A stretch of 64,000 bases of DNA from Curvularia sp. ZM96 (Eukaryota > Ascomycota > Dothideomycetes > Pleosporales > Pleosporaceae). The translations under genes and the position numbers were made by a program. Position 1 is the stretch's first letter. Each line of letters starts with the position of its first letter. The stretch spans positions 868,001 to 932,000 of the forward strand of contig JAJGBQ010000008.1 of NCBI GenBank assembly GCA_022457065.1. The letters run 5' to 3'. A model generated the notes under the pieces. It ran no database searches and had not been told where the DNA came from. It saw only the letters and a list, made by a program, of their open reading frames with translations. Below, one piece after another: positions 42,521 through 53,650 of the stretch.

Positions 42521-44110
42521 ATGGCCTGTGCCCCCATGAACACGTACTCCTCCGAGGTTCCACCTGAGGTTTGGCACATTGTAACCCAGGAATTGGATAA
42601 ACAAGATACGAAGGAGCTCCGGCTCGTAAACAGTTTCTTTAAAGACATCGCCACACCTCATTGCTTCAAGCAAGTCACCTTCGATATTAGCCGAGCGAGT
42701 GTTACGAACTTGACCAAAATCGCTTCAACCCAACACTTAGCGAGCCATGTAAGAATCTTGGTACTGCAAAGGCTACCGAGGATGCGCGAGATCCCTAATA
42801 CTGAAGTATGGATGCAAGCTGTTTCGCAGCTAGGTGGTCTAGAGAATGAATTGCCCTTGCAATCTTTCTACGACTGTAATACGGGCGATGTCCTACCACG
42901 TCGGGCCTCACAACAGACCAAAGATCAGCTAGAAGCCCTTCACGAAGACTACAACGACCAATGGAATGCAACACATGAGGGCTTAAAATCTTTGTCAGCA
43001 AGGTTATGTCATGGAGACTGTGCTTGTCGCAAACAGGTCTCGTCCAAGGATTGCGTCATCGGAAAACTCGTCGAATCTTTCAAACAATTCAAAAACCTCA
43101 CTTCCTTCAAACATAAGCCTGCAATCCTTTGGGAGGATCGCTGGGTTCACTGTTGGCAAGGATTAAGAATAGAGCTCGAGTACACGGATTCGGAAGTCGA
43201 CGAAGATGATGATTCAGAAGCCTTGCACTTGGGAAGTGCACTCATTGCCTTAGGGTTGGCAAAACAACATCTCTCCAGACTCGAATCTGTCGTTTTCCGT
43301 ACGCGTGGTCAAGCTTTCTGGAGCCCATACTGCCTAAGACGCCTCCAGCAGGGCAAGGGATACTTCACCAATTCTCAGGAACGAGAGCTGCAATACGAAA
43401 ACTTTATACGGGAGGAACAGGGGTTGCAGCGTAAAACACAAGACAACCAACTGGAAACCATGAAGAGTACTCTGGAAAAAATAACTCACTTTGATTGCTT
43501 GATTAATGAGATTACCGAACTCGATCTCCTCTCCATGGTCACAAGCACTGTCTTGGAATTTCTCTGCCATAGCAAAGAACTTCGAAAGTTGTGTCTGACC
43601 TTTGGTAGGGTGCATGGAGGCCGTCTCCAGTTTGACTGGCCTTCTTCCGAAGATCCGCGGGATGCGCCTAAAACATTTCTTACCTCGCTGACAAAATGTA
43701 AACCATGGTCGAAGATCCAGGAACTCAAGCTCCAGATTGTAACTGGTGAAGACTCCCTGTTACCTTTCCTGCAATCGATCAGTAAAACGCTACGCAATCT
43801 TACACTTTCAAATGTCAAATTCGGACCTTCAAGTGGTACCTGGGAGTCTGTCCTTTTGGCAATTGTATCAAGTCTCGAGAATTTAGAAACATTGGATCTG
43901 GAATATCTGTCTGAGTATGCAGAAAATGAGAGAAAAAAACGAAGTCTCTTTTGTCCAGAATCAGAGAAGTGGAAAGGCAAAACAACTTCTTATAATGATT
44001 TGAAGCAACGCGTACTTGGTCATCTTTTAAAGGATAAGGAGCTGCATGTTGACTTCCCAGACTTAGTCACGACATTCACTTACGCTGGATCTGGAGAGAT
44101 ATCATCGTAG
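42521..44110 (+). CDS. F-box protein
   Basis: Single-exon 529-residue protein. Residues 10-56 form an F-box (EVPPEVWHIVTQELDKQDTK and LRLVNSFFKDIATPHCFKQV). A zinc-like CHGDCACRK cluster lies near 163, an acidic stretch (DSEVDEDDDSEA) near 228, and the C-terminal half has LRR-like spacing (LRKLCLTFGRVHGG, IQELKLQIVTGEDSLL, LRNLTLSNVKFG, LETLDLEYL). It is not closely related to the F-box family at 5-18 kb: the C-terminal GVY block is absent. It probably acts as an SCF substrate receptor; the substrate is unknown. The 400 bases upstream hold no competing gene. Confidence 0.8.
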   Translation: MACAPMNTYSSEVPPEVWHIVTQELDKQDTKELRLVNSFFKDIATPHCFKQVTFDISRASVTNLTKIASTQHLASHVRILVLQRLPRMREIPNTEVWMQAVSQLGGLENELPLQSFYDCNTGDVLPRRASQQTKDQLEALHEDYNDQWNATHEGLKSLSARLCHGDCACRKQVSSKDCVIGKLVESFKQFKNLTSFKHKPAILWEDRWVHCWQGLRIELEYTDSEVDEDDDSEALHLGSALIALGLAKQHLSRLESVVFRTRGQAFWSPYCLRRLQQGKGYFTNSQERELQYENFIREEQGLQRKTQDNQLETMKSTLEKITHFDCLINEITELDLLSMVTSTVLEFLCHSKELRKLCLTFGRVHGGRLQFDWPSSEDPRDAPKTFLTSLTKCKPWSKIQELKLQIVTGEDSLLPFLQSISKTLRNLTLSNVKFGPSSGTWESVLLAIVSSLENLETLDLEYLSEYAENERKKRSLFCPESEKWKGKTTSYNDLKQRVLGHLLKDKELHVDFPDLVTTFTYAGSGEISS

Positions 44111-46152
44111 AATGTTACTGAGTTGGATATGAATGCTTGACAATCAGTGTAAGAAGCGCGAAGGAAAACAACATCTATTGTAGGTAGTGAGCGCATATTT
44201 GCCAAAGGTAGAGACGGATCACACGTGGCAAGTGTAAAATCGGTTCGGACACATGCTTTTTATAAAGAAACATGCAATTTATTCCTTGCCTCCATCACGG
44301 GCAACGCCAGCTACCTCTAATTGTCCTTAGGCTGTATGCATTACCGCCATGTTGATCTTGTGCGAGGACTAGAACTTTCGTCTCACTTCCATCCGTCTCT
44401 TCGTGCTGTGGAACGTTGTCGATATTGAGCATGTTCACTTCTGATGGATGGTATACGTACGTTAGAATGGGCCTGGGGGATTAGGCAATCTACCGTCAGT
44501 CCACTTGCCAGCTGAGGACCGACTAATACTGTTAGAAACAGACGGTCTTTATGAGGAAGCATGTCATAGCCATGAGAAACCTTGCGTCGGCTGTGAAAGC
44601 CCAATCACAGCGCTCTGCGGGACCTCGGGTAGTCGTAAAGAAATCAGCACCCCAGCACAGCCATGGGCAGATCAACAACGACTTTCATGACTGACTTCGA
44701 ACGCCACGTGTGGAGATAACATTCCGCTATTCAAGTTCCGACCCTCTCTGAGGCTATATACGTTCAACGTGAGGCATACTGTTCGTGCTCCAGGCTGCGA
44801 TATGACACATAATCTTGAAGGTAACAGGTATATATGGTTCACCATACCGCATCCACGAACAGCAGAGGTGTCGACAATTGCTCGTGGGAGAGCCAATATC
44901 GCCTGCCTCCGCTGTCATGCTATGTGCAGGATCTACAAGTAATCCAAGATTCGCAGACGCTTTCTTGCATCCATGCATGCTCATCATAGGAGGGGGTGAT
45001 GTTCTAATCTTCCAGGCTATAAACCTACGCTCAAGGGGAGGAGAGGGGAGGTAATGCCCGTGTAAACATAACTACCCTCACAAGCTACTCCCCGCTCTCT
45101 CAGAAGGATTCTCACCTTTTTGCCTTCTCTCGCCTTCTCCTGAACTCAGTTTATAGAATACCACTTACCCGATTCATGGTACTGTGCCGAATGAAGAAGA
45201 GGAACCATTGGAAAGGACATGGTAATAAAATCAAGAACAGGCACGATGTAATGTATTCCTCAATAAAATCGCGAACGGCCTTGCGGGATAAAATCAACAA
45301 CCTAGGCTGTTAGTGACCAAGGTCGTAATTGGTGACCTCTGCAGGCATGTATGACACCGTCAAAGGACTAGTACACACTGGTTTGCCCTTCGATCTGGAT
45401 TGATGCGCCCACGCCTATGCCCACACCCTCTCATCATGGGACATGGACACGACGAAGCGCCGGGCTGGGATGTGTTCGATACGAATTTTATCATTGTATT
45501 GCCATATGAACAACTAAGACAAATTGCATGCACCTGGCATTTCGAATTGCGATGCAACAATTGAGATCGAACCATGACTCACACATCGGCGCGCACAGCA
45601 TGATGCTTCATATGTACAGTGACACCTTGCTTTTTCACCAGACTCGTCGTAGCCTCTCCTTTCAGAGGTGATCGTCCAATCTAGGCAAAAGCCTTGGCAT
45701 GTCCGGTGGCTCGCTGAGTTTGGACCAGAATCCAAGGACTAGGTCTCATTTTGTGGCACTTCATATTGGAGGCCCAGCCTAACTGATGAGCACCAAACAA
45801 ATTTGCGTCTCCGAGTTCACTTAGCTCATTTTAGGAATATGAATATCATTTTCGTCATCGCAGCCACGGTACTGAAGATGACTAAGGTACGATCATGAAA
45901 GCTGTATCGATACGACGATCAAGAAACGCGGTCTCTTTATCTGGAATGACGGAAAACCAAGTTTCACGACCATGATAGATGAGGAAAAGGATGGCAATAC
46001 TTCGAAAGATTACCCCTGCCATCTTATCTACAGTATTGAGTCCGACCCAATAATGTCGATAAACAGCATTACCCAATGCTATATCCAACCTAGCTAACCT
46101 ATCCTCAAGAGATACGAACCTGGGCATACTGCTTGGCACTAGAGCGTACTCG
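44111..46152. other. Stretch without a supported gene
   Basis: Several overlapping frames under 80 codons on both strands. The minus-strand frame 45882-46139 (two hydrophobic segments, IFRSIAILFLIYH) may belong to the CFEM-like remnant to its right. Confidence 0.35.
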
Positions 46153-46744
46153 TCACGACATAAAGACCTTAGCTGTGCCGGCTGGCATCCTACAAGCTAA
46201 ATTGCCCCATGCCACTCCTCGTGGCTCCAGTATCAGGGGATCGAAGGTGACGGCCCCAGACCGAGGCACGGTTTCCGTTGGATCAACAAGGACCCCACCA
46301 GAAATTCCATCAATTGATACGTCACGCTCCTGGAGCGTACGCATGAGACGGTCTCCCATAAGCCAGCTCCCGAAAATGAACCCTAGACAAATGGAGAGAC
46401 CGTACAAAAACCAAAGCAAACGCAGAATGAATGCGTATGAGGCAAAGAGATGCCCACAATTGTTTACCAATCGTCAAAATGAAGGCCCTATACCTTCGCT
46501 AGCATCTAGTATTGCCGACCGCCGGCTCACAAGAGGGCCACTGCTGACGGCGGTAGCCTTTTGGGCTTACAGAGATGGTCAAACACGCTGCGAAGTCTCG
46601 GTTCTCCCTATTCGCTTCTGTATCGCTATGCCCCACCCCGATGTAAGACCCCACGATGTGTAGCCTATCGAGGCTGCGGTTACACTTGCCGTCTTTGAAA
46701 AAGTAATTGACAACAATGCAATCTGGTGAGCTGCTCAAAGTCAC
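45882..46744 (-). pseudogene. CFEM-like / membrane protein remnant
   Basis: The frame 46744-46499 (PDCIVVNYFFKDGKCNRSLD, then GVGHSDTEANRENRDFAACL) aligns with the cysteine-rich frame at 53735-54160, but several cysteines are replaced by Phe, Tyr, His or Gly. Frames 46470-46153 and 46139-45882 carry hydrophobic segments (LRLLWFLYGLSICLGFIFG; GVIFRSIAILFLIYH) in different phases. No splicing scheme that I tried joins them. I read this as a decayed relative of the 53.4-54.2 kb gene; a real small membrane gene is not excluded. Confidence 0.35.
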
Positions 46745-47019
46745 TTAGATGATGGAATCTAGTACTGCTTGAGAGTGAGTAGGGAAGTGTGAGAGGATTC
46801 GCAGGTGGGGGCAAGAATATCACAACAGCATTGAGATGAATCCGTGAGTTTCATCACAGGAGCGAAATAAGAGATTATATACCCTGTACATCCTCGATCT
46901 TACTGGCCCGACTGATCCCCAATGGGGACCCGAGGGCTGCCCATTGGATTTGATATCCTCGTCACGTGACGTGAAGGTAGACGTGCGAACCAACTAGCAT
47001 CACTGTCATCCATACTTAC

Positions 47020-47230
47020 GACGAGAGGTATGTCGCAGCAGCATACTGTCATTGGATATCGCAGCTTCACCCTTGTGGACAAAATTCCAAACGCCCAGCC
47101 ATCAGAAGATCGCAGATTGACCAATCACAACAATGATTCTACAGCTGACTATCTGCAGCTACATACGAAACGTGGGGCTGCTCAAGTGTGTTGCACAGCT
47201 GCGCGTAGGATGAAGCCACATCGCTAATGA
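47020..47230 (+). repeat. Dispersed repeat family E, copy 1
   Basis: Aligns with 57050-57260 in the same orientation: GATTGACCAATCACA, GCAGCTGA.(T/G)ATCTGCA, AACGTGGGGCTG.TCAAGTGTG and CAGCTGCGCGTAGG occur in order. Noncoding as far as I see. Confidence 0.85.
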
Positions 47231-47614
47231 CAGTAGAGAACAGCGCGCTTGGTACCTTTTCTGTTAGATGAGCTGACTTAGTATCTGCCGTAGTCGTTCG
47301 AATGTAATGAAGGAGTAATCAGCTTACTCATGATAAGGTCAACCAGAACCGCCCAGTGTCCATGTCAAAAGCGTCGCCCGCCTTAGTAATAAGTATGCTG
47401 ACTGTAATCTTAGACATTTTGAGCTCGTCTACTAGAAACATGAGAGATGGCGTTCTGCAACCAGAAGTGGCGCTGTTTTACATACGACCATACTTAGAAG
47501 CTATTATGAAACAAGGGCAACAAGTTCCGCAAGATGAAATTCTCGTGCTCGCGCCTTTACTTCTAGTCAACTGCCACTACGCACACCAAATATATTCCCG
47601 ATCATTATAGGCAG

Positions 47615-50249
47615 ATGCCTCGAATGGTTACCAGACTCCATCGGAAAATGCTGTTGAAGCTCCGCGGCCATTTGAAGCTGTCTCCAGCAGCCATACTTCT
47701 TGGGACGTCTTTGAATATACTGGAAGCAGGCAAGCACATCTCTTTCGTTTCAAGCAGCATATGCAATCTCTGACCGGCTGCAGTGTCCATCGGCCTGCTA
47801 ATATTTCCCCCATCAGCGCATGGGGCTGCCTTTTCTGGGCTGCAGAGCCAGGCGATGTCTCTATACATCATGAGGTACTACACCTGCTATTTTGTACCTA
47901 ACCTTACTCATACTACATAGCACTGTCGTCTCGCAAGTAACGCTCAGCTGCGGAGGTTCGAGTATGTCGAGCGCCCTAGGCTCCATGCTGGCTGAGGCAC
48001 TCCCTTTTTTGAGGAGCATCGCCACTTCCATCCAGAAAGAGTTGAGACCGGAGCATCCTGGTGTGCTTCCGACAACAATGGTCGCGTATGCATTGACGAG
48101 CCTACTGCTGGGCGCCGTGTTCTTTGCACTTGCAGCATTGCGCTGTGGCAGACTTACAGGCTACTTTCCTGGAACTATTAGGGCTGGTGTAGTTGGTAAG
48201 AGCGTTTTGGATTATTGCTGCTCATTGACTGATAGTGTCAGGCGCCGTGGGTGTGTCTCTCTTTATTCTGGGGCTTGAGATTCCATTTTCCTCCAAATCG
48301 TCGCACTTGAGTTACAGAAAGCTCTTCGAGAAGAACCATTTGCCTTTGCTGGCTGCTTCCCTGGGGCCAGCCGTCCTGCTTTCATTATCAACTCGACTTT
48401 CCTGCCTTGAACTAATACCGAAGCAGCCGACGAAGCATCCACTATACATACCGCTTTTTTGCTTTGCCGTGGCTGGTGTGTTCTGGCTTGTCGTGGCGAC
48501 ATGCAAAGACATCTCTATGCAACAGCTTGTCTCGGCTGGCTGGCTGTTCAGTGTAGAGATCGGGCCCACCCAGACTACCGCCGCGGCCGAGTGGGATTAC
48601 TGGGCTTTATTCAAATTCAACAAGGTCGAATGGCGCGCCCTATCTGCCGGAATCCGTGATATCCTACTACTCGTTTTGATTGGCGCCCTGAGCCTGCCAA
48701 TTTTTGCCTCGGAAGCGGTGCTGGAATGGGGTGAGTCCGACCACAGCATGAACCACGAGTTCTTTGGCCATGGTATATCAAACACAATAGCTGGAGCGAT
48801 TGGGACCCTGCCCAATCTATTCGTACATATGCCAGCTCCTCACAAGAAAGATCGTCGCTCATGCAATACAGGTGTTTTCGAACTCCCGGTTCTTCTATCG
48901 TGCCAAAGGTCGCCGCCCTGAAGCCGCGTTAGTTGCGCTTCTCACGCTCGCCTTCTTCTTTTTTTCGTTTCGCGTCTTGCCTTATGTGCCGACAATACAG
49001 GCCTCGGCCCTCGTGCTGTTCGTTGGCATCGAGCTGATGCTGGAAGCACTGTGGGAGTCTACAGCGTCACTTAGTAGCTGCGAGTGGATTGTCGTCGCGA
49101 GCACGACAATTGCATGCACCTCGCTTGGATTCGCACCGGGAGTGGGCGTAGGATTTGCAGTTGTTTTAGCCTTGCAATTTTGCTACCACATCCTGGATTC
49201 GGTAGCGTGCCATGCATCTTGAGAAGAACGCACACTAACCTACTACACAGCGACCCCAAGCCACGCAACCATGCACACACGTACCATTGGGAGGGGTGCC
49301 GTATCTTCCGTTAGTCTTCTCACCGCCGATGTCTCTTCCTGACTATTTGTCCAAACAATTGGGCTGCACCGTTACAGAGCTGCGGTCACCCTCTACGGAT
49401 TGGCCAATGCTGCCGGTCGTGATAAGTCTCAAAGGACGCATTAGCTCTTCTGTTATCCCTTCATTGGACCAGATCTTCAGACTACATTGCCAATCGCCGC
49501 ACATCATACTCAACTTGGAAGCAGTGGATTCAGCTGAAACCAGCGTCGCAAAGTATATACAAAGCCAGGCTGAGAGGCTCCTTCCAAAAAACACTCACTT
49601 CTTCAGCATCGTGGTTTCTCAAACTCAGCTGAGACTGAATAGTGATTTGGATCGAGGCAAAGTGAACTATAGCTATAGCATAGCCACACCGCCAGCGAGT
49701 GGTGCTTCTACATCTGATAATCGGCAGCAACTCCAAGCATATGACACCCTGGAAGATGCGATACGCGATGTACGATATGAATACCAGTCAAGCTCTTTGC
49801 TGTCTCCTAAGATAGCTATCAGGCTCACCGCATTGTGCAAGGCGATCTTGCATCAGCACACTAGGCACAATCAGGCAATCATACTCCCCGCGCTGAGTTC
49901 AGCGAGAACAATGGCAAGAGTACTCAAACGCGGTGAGATTATTGCTTGCTCTGAGTATCCGTTTCTACCAGCATTTGTTATCCTCGATGGCCGCGTGACT
50001 TTGCGAAAGCACGCTGCTTCAGTGGGCGGTGCAAGAATGATGTGTATTCGGAAGGCCGTGCCTTCAGCAGCGAAGGCTGTCTTCCAGCGCAAGGCACGAG
50101 AAGAAGATCGAAGTACCCTCTCTATAGTAGAGGGATCATTATATGGTGCTGGGGCTCGCGTGATTGCATCGTCACTTCCGTTTTGCGCCCGTGTGGACAG
50201 TGAGACTTGTTTGATCTTAGATATCGATGCTCACAACCCACTGGTGTGA
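47615..50249 (+). CDS. SulP-family transporter with STAS-like domain (Vsb1/YGR125W-like)
   Basis: Six exons: 47615-47729, 47784-47874, 47921-48195, 48242-48822, 48872-49201, 49251-50249, giving 796 residues. Introns are 46-54 nt; the first uses a GC donor (CAG|GCAAGC). All junctions keep frame. The membrane part shows SulP landmarks: SIGLLIFPPSA, STVVSQVTLSCGGSSMSSAL, GSMLAEALPFL, LRCGRLTGYFPGTIRAGVVG, HGISNTIAGAIGTLPNLF, FFYRAKGRRPEAALVALLTL and ELMLEALWES. A STAS-like region follows (VVISLKGRISSSVIPSLDQI) and a C-terminal part (LKRGEIIACSEYPFLPAFVI) resembling the cyclic-nucleotide-binding-like tail of yeast YGR125W, a vacuolar protein. The N-terminus is shorter than in relatives, so upstream exons may be missed. 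Vacuolar location is inference from the family. Confidence 0.8.
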
Positions 50250-50689
50250 CATTATAGTACGAGCGAGGCACAGTAGCGCCACCAAGGAGATGGAGTAATT
50301 AAGTGAGGTCCTAGCCAATTGTATTAGAGAATGTGAATGGCCTCATCGTGGAGAGTTTAGTTGAATCAAATAGTCGCTGGCCGCAGGATCCGCCACTCGC
50401 ATTTGACCTCCACAGCTGCCAGGCTGCCTTCTATCAATCTCAAACATGAAACCAGTTTTCTTTAGTCATTTATATAAGACATTGGTGTAGATATAAGTAT
50501 GCGTATCCTAGACGATCTAAGGAAGGTGGTGTCCCTTTATAATATAACGGTTCAGTCGTTGTATTTCTATTGTTTTGTCTTTAGCATGCTTTCTCTTGCC
50601 TTTGACATGCCCCTATCGCTTTAAGTCCTATGCATCATTGCGAGCATTTATTCATACAGTATTCTACCGTTGCCGATGCAGGGTATCAG
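50250..50689. other. 3' flank of the transporter, no gene
   Basis: No frame of note; AT-rich sequence leading into repeat family R. Confidence 0.5.
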
Positions 50690-51440
50690 GAACCACTCTG
50701 CTAGTGTCCGGTGGCTGTGATCAACGCTTTTAGCGACACTGGAACATGCAACGCAAGCGAGATGGGAATGCTTGCCCTTCCAAGAATGTGACGTGGACTT
50801 GACCCCATGGGTCCCACGATTGAAGATGTCATTGTCTTAATCGGGCCGCTACCCCCTTTTTGTCTTGTTCGCCTTGTTCGCCTTGTTTGCCTTGTTTGCC
50901 ATGACAAAGCTAGTTTCAGCCTAGTCCCAATGTCGGTACACAAGAATGTTTGGATGCTTTGAAATCCAGGCAAGCAGGGATATGTAGAAGAACTAAGCGA
51001 GGGACTTTGGTGCATGCGCAAAGGCCAGGAGGTACCCTGCCTACGGCTGGTTTTGCCACCACGCTTCTCTGTTGTCATGTAGCCAGAGCTATGTGGGTCC
51101 CCTTGCCCACAACCTGCTCCTATACTGGGCGTTGGGCGGCGTTGCTGAACGGGTTGATTTACGCAAACACGGCGCGGCGTGGCACGACAGTCTGTGATAC
51201 GATGCACAGCCAAGCCACTGGCAATGCGTCAAGGCTTCTAGGTCCGCGCTCAGACTAGTTTACGACGCTCAGTTTCGACCCACCGAGCCGAGCGACGGTC
51301 AGACCAGCTTACGACGCTCTGGATCGCCGTCCTGCGCCCAGACCAATTTACGACGCCTCGCTCTGATGCGCCTAGTCGTTTTGGCGCCGTCGCTTCAAGC
51401 CTGTGCATCCAGCTACGGAACGGCCCCAGCCACGTGAGGC
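50690..51440 (-). repeat. Dispersed repeat family R, copy 3, permuted order
   Basis: On the minus strand the unit reads sub-repeat block, GCCACGCCGCGCCGTG, GGCAAAACCAGCCGT and only then the TGCACCAAAGTCCCTCGC / CCCTGCTTGCCTGG / GGCAAACAAGGC block, whereas copies 1 and 2 have that block first. The copy is thus circularly permuted, as when cut from a tandem array. It has four CGTCGTAA sub-repeats. Confidence 0.8.
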
Positions 51441-51921
51441 GGCACTGCGCGCTTTGCCTTTGGCAGCAAGGAGGTGTGGCAGAGCCAGGTAGGCTAGGGC
51501 AGCCTAGTACATTGTGTCACTATGTAGAAACAATGACGCAGGTTGTACTCTCCTCATATAACCAGCACAGAAATGTATGTAGCTAGGTCAATCTCACGAG
51601 ATCATACTCCGTTGATGAACCACAACGCGAAAAGAAAAACATTGGGGAGGAGAGTCTAGCTAATCCTATGCCCACTCAAAAACTTCATCCGGTAGTTTCG
51701 CCGGTTTCGATAAATTGCAAGGACCTCGATTACAGGGATGAAAGCACAGAGCCCCAGGGGCGAAGTAGTAAACGTGCAGCCTCTTGAGTATGTGGATAGT
51801 TGCCACGGCTAGTCCTGTTTCACTCACCCCTATTGTTACTTTTAGTAGTTTCCGTACCTTATATAAAGGCCTGGCCTGTCGCATTTACATTTCATATTAA
51901 ATCTACACACTATCTCCTGCC
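51441..51921. other. Intergenic, promoter-like sequence at the right end
   Basis: A TATATAAA box at about 51860-51867 lies 55-60 bases before an ATG at 51922. No gene is seen to its left. Confidence 0.4.
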
Positions 51922-51985
51922 ATGAGCATTCTTCCCTCGTATTCGACTTCTCAAAGCCACCAAGGCCGGTTGCACGGAGATCCCT

Positions 51986-52405
51986 TTGCACCCAACAAAG
52001 AATATGGAAGATGTATCGGAACGAATTTTTGTGAGACTTGTGCTTCCACCCAAGCGCCCTACAATCCTGAAGATGAGAGAGGTACGTCCTTTGCCAAATA
52101 CGTTAGCTTGCACTAAGGAAAAGACAGAACAGCGAGCCAAAAACAACTCGGCCTCCAACGCTTTGCCAGTCCGCCTCGATTTCCACCCTGACTCTTCTCC
52201 TTGGTTGTTTCTTTTTTCTCATTTATGCATAAGCCTCTTCTGTATTTCTAATTTTCTTCGGAATTTCATGCTCTCTTGGGAAGCTTCTTGTTACTTTAAC
52301 TGGTCATTTGTCTTAGCATGCATTGTGCTGGCAAGTCTTCTATTGCAGAAGAGTTACTTGCTCCCTTCCCTGTGGTGGACCCTATTTCCAGGGCAAACTA
52401 CCTAG
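51986..52405 (+). CDS. Hypothetical small membrane protein
   Basis: 139-codon frame downstream of a TATA box at 51860. The N-terminal half is basic and polar; the C-terminal half has two or three hydrophobic segments (WLFLFSHLCISLFCISNFL and SFVLACIVLASLLL) and ends LWWTLFPGQTT. An alternative frame begins at ATG 51922, closer to the TATA box, and ends at 52116; splicing between them was not resolved. No family is recognised. It sits between two repeat-family R copies, so it may be spurious. Confidence 0.3.
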   Translation: MHPTKNMEDVSERIFVRLVLPPKRPTILKMREVRPLPNTLACTKEKTEQRAKNNSASNALPVRLDFHPDSSPWLFLFSHLCISLFCISNFLRNFMLSWEASCYFNWSFVLACIVLASLLLQKSYLLPSLWWTLFPGQTT

Positions 52406-52739
52406 ATATTACCTGTATTCAACTAGTTAAGCATCTTTTGTTTCCGTACCTCGAATAGATTCACTTCTTTTTCCCTGCAGTTCTTCGTTCACTAGTAGGT
52501 GGAGTTGCACTCACATGTGATGAACAAGAATGAAAACCTAGCAGGCTGTAAACAAGTAGCATCATTATCCCGACATGGTCCCTCCCAACAGCAGTCAACT
52601 TCTCTAAAATTGACGCGTCCAACGTACACATGATAGAAATGCTCTGGTCCGTTCAGGGATGGTGACCCTGCTAAGAACCCTGACGTGGACGTTGTTCTGT
52701 TCGTCACGCAATTGGAGACTTCATTACCGTGACTAGGCC

Positions 52740-52900
52740 ACTTTCTTCTTTCTGCCTCGTCTGCCTCGTCAAAGCTCGCTTCAGCCTGATCCTAATAAAG
52801 ATACACAAACATATTGACATCGACCAGCATCTAGACCAGCAGGGATAAGTGAGATTAGGGAAGGTGCCTACGGAAGAGAACGCTTGGGCCATATTCGTTC
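52740..52900 (-). repeat. Dispersed repeat family R, fragment (copy 4)
   Basis: On the minus strand it matches the first block of family R only: CACTTATCCCTGCTGGTCTAGA, TTATTAGGATCAGGCTGAAGC and a GGCAGACGAGGCAG tract. The remainder is absent. Confidence 0.6.
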
Positions 52901-53109
52901 GCATAGAGAGACGAAGATCGTTGTGAAGACCCTTCGTAATCGAAAACTTTCTTATTCGCAGCGCCCTAGGATTGAGCATCTTTCTAGCCACTCTAGTTAG
53001 AGCGTCCATTTTCCATAACCAGCATGCCAAGGCCTTCCATGGAGGACATAGCGGCGGCATCAATCCCAAGTCGCGTGGCAAGCGCCTGCTTCTACCTCAG
53101 CTAATGCTA

Positions 53110-53650
53110 CGCTAACGACGCTCCACCAAATTTCGCTCAGGATACTTCGTAGGCTGAGTTTGTGTTCATGTTGTAGTCTAAAAGAGGTCAAACGACAGAG
53201 ATCTGAAGTGCAGATGCTTCAGGCTTGTATAGAAGTATCTATTTATTGGTGTAGTAAGATGACGAACATTGTGGTGGGGGAGCGGATACATCACCAGTCT
53301 TCTGTATCAGGTTACGTATATTCAGCTGCAGTCCCGTAGCTAGCTAGTAAGTTTGTCAACTAACCAGTTAATAAATGAGATGGAAAGTAGCCTGGGTTCG
53401 TTTAGCTACGTAGTTCTGGGCCTCTCCAATCTTTACACTCTGCCGAATTAGTTGCAAGCCTGATATTTTACCATCCCACCAACTAGGCCTTGTCGCCACT
53501 AATATTGCCGTGACTCTTACTGACTTGCAGCATGATCAAGTCCGTGCAAATACTGATTGCCGCCCAGATGGCCGCAGTGACTATAGTGAGCGCTCGACCA
53601 AGGCAATATTGTGCCACGGCCACAATGACGAGCAGAGCTGCAATTCTGGT
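53110..53650 (-). repeat. Module S copy C (inverted) of the SUR7 3' region
   Basis: The reverse complement aligns with 57880-58440 and 61960-62440: CTGCTCGTCATTGTGGCCGT, AATATCAGGCTTGCAACT, CAGAGTGTAAAG.TTGGAGAGGCC, ACTACGT..CTAAACGAACCC and ACAACATGAACACAAACTCAGC occur in order. This copy alone has an uninterrupted reading frame over its first part. Confidence 0.8.

Noticed and set aside
47605..47871. 88-codon minus-strand frame
   Set aside because: Covered by the first exons of the SulP gene on the plus strand, which show conserved family motifs.
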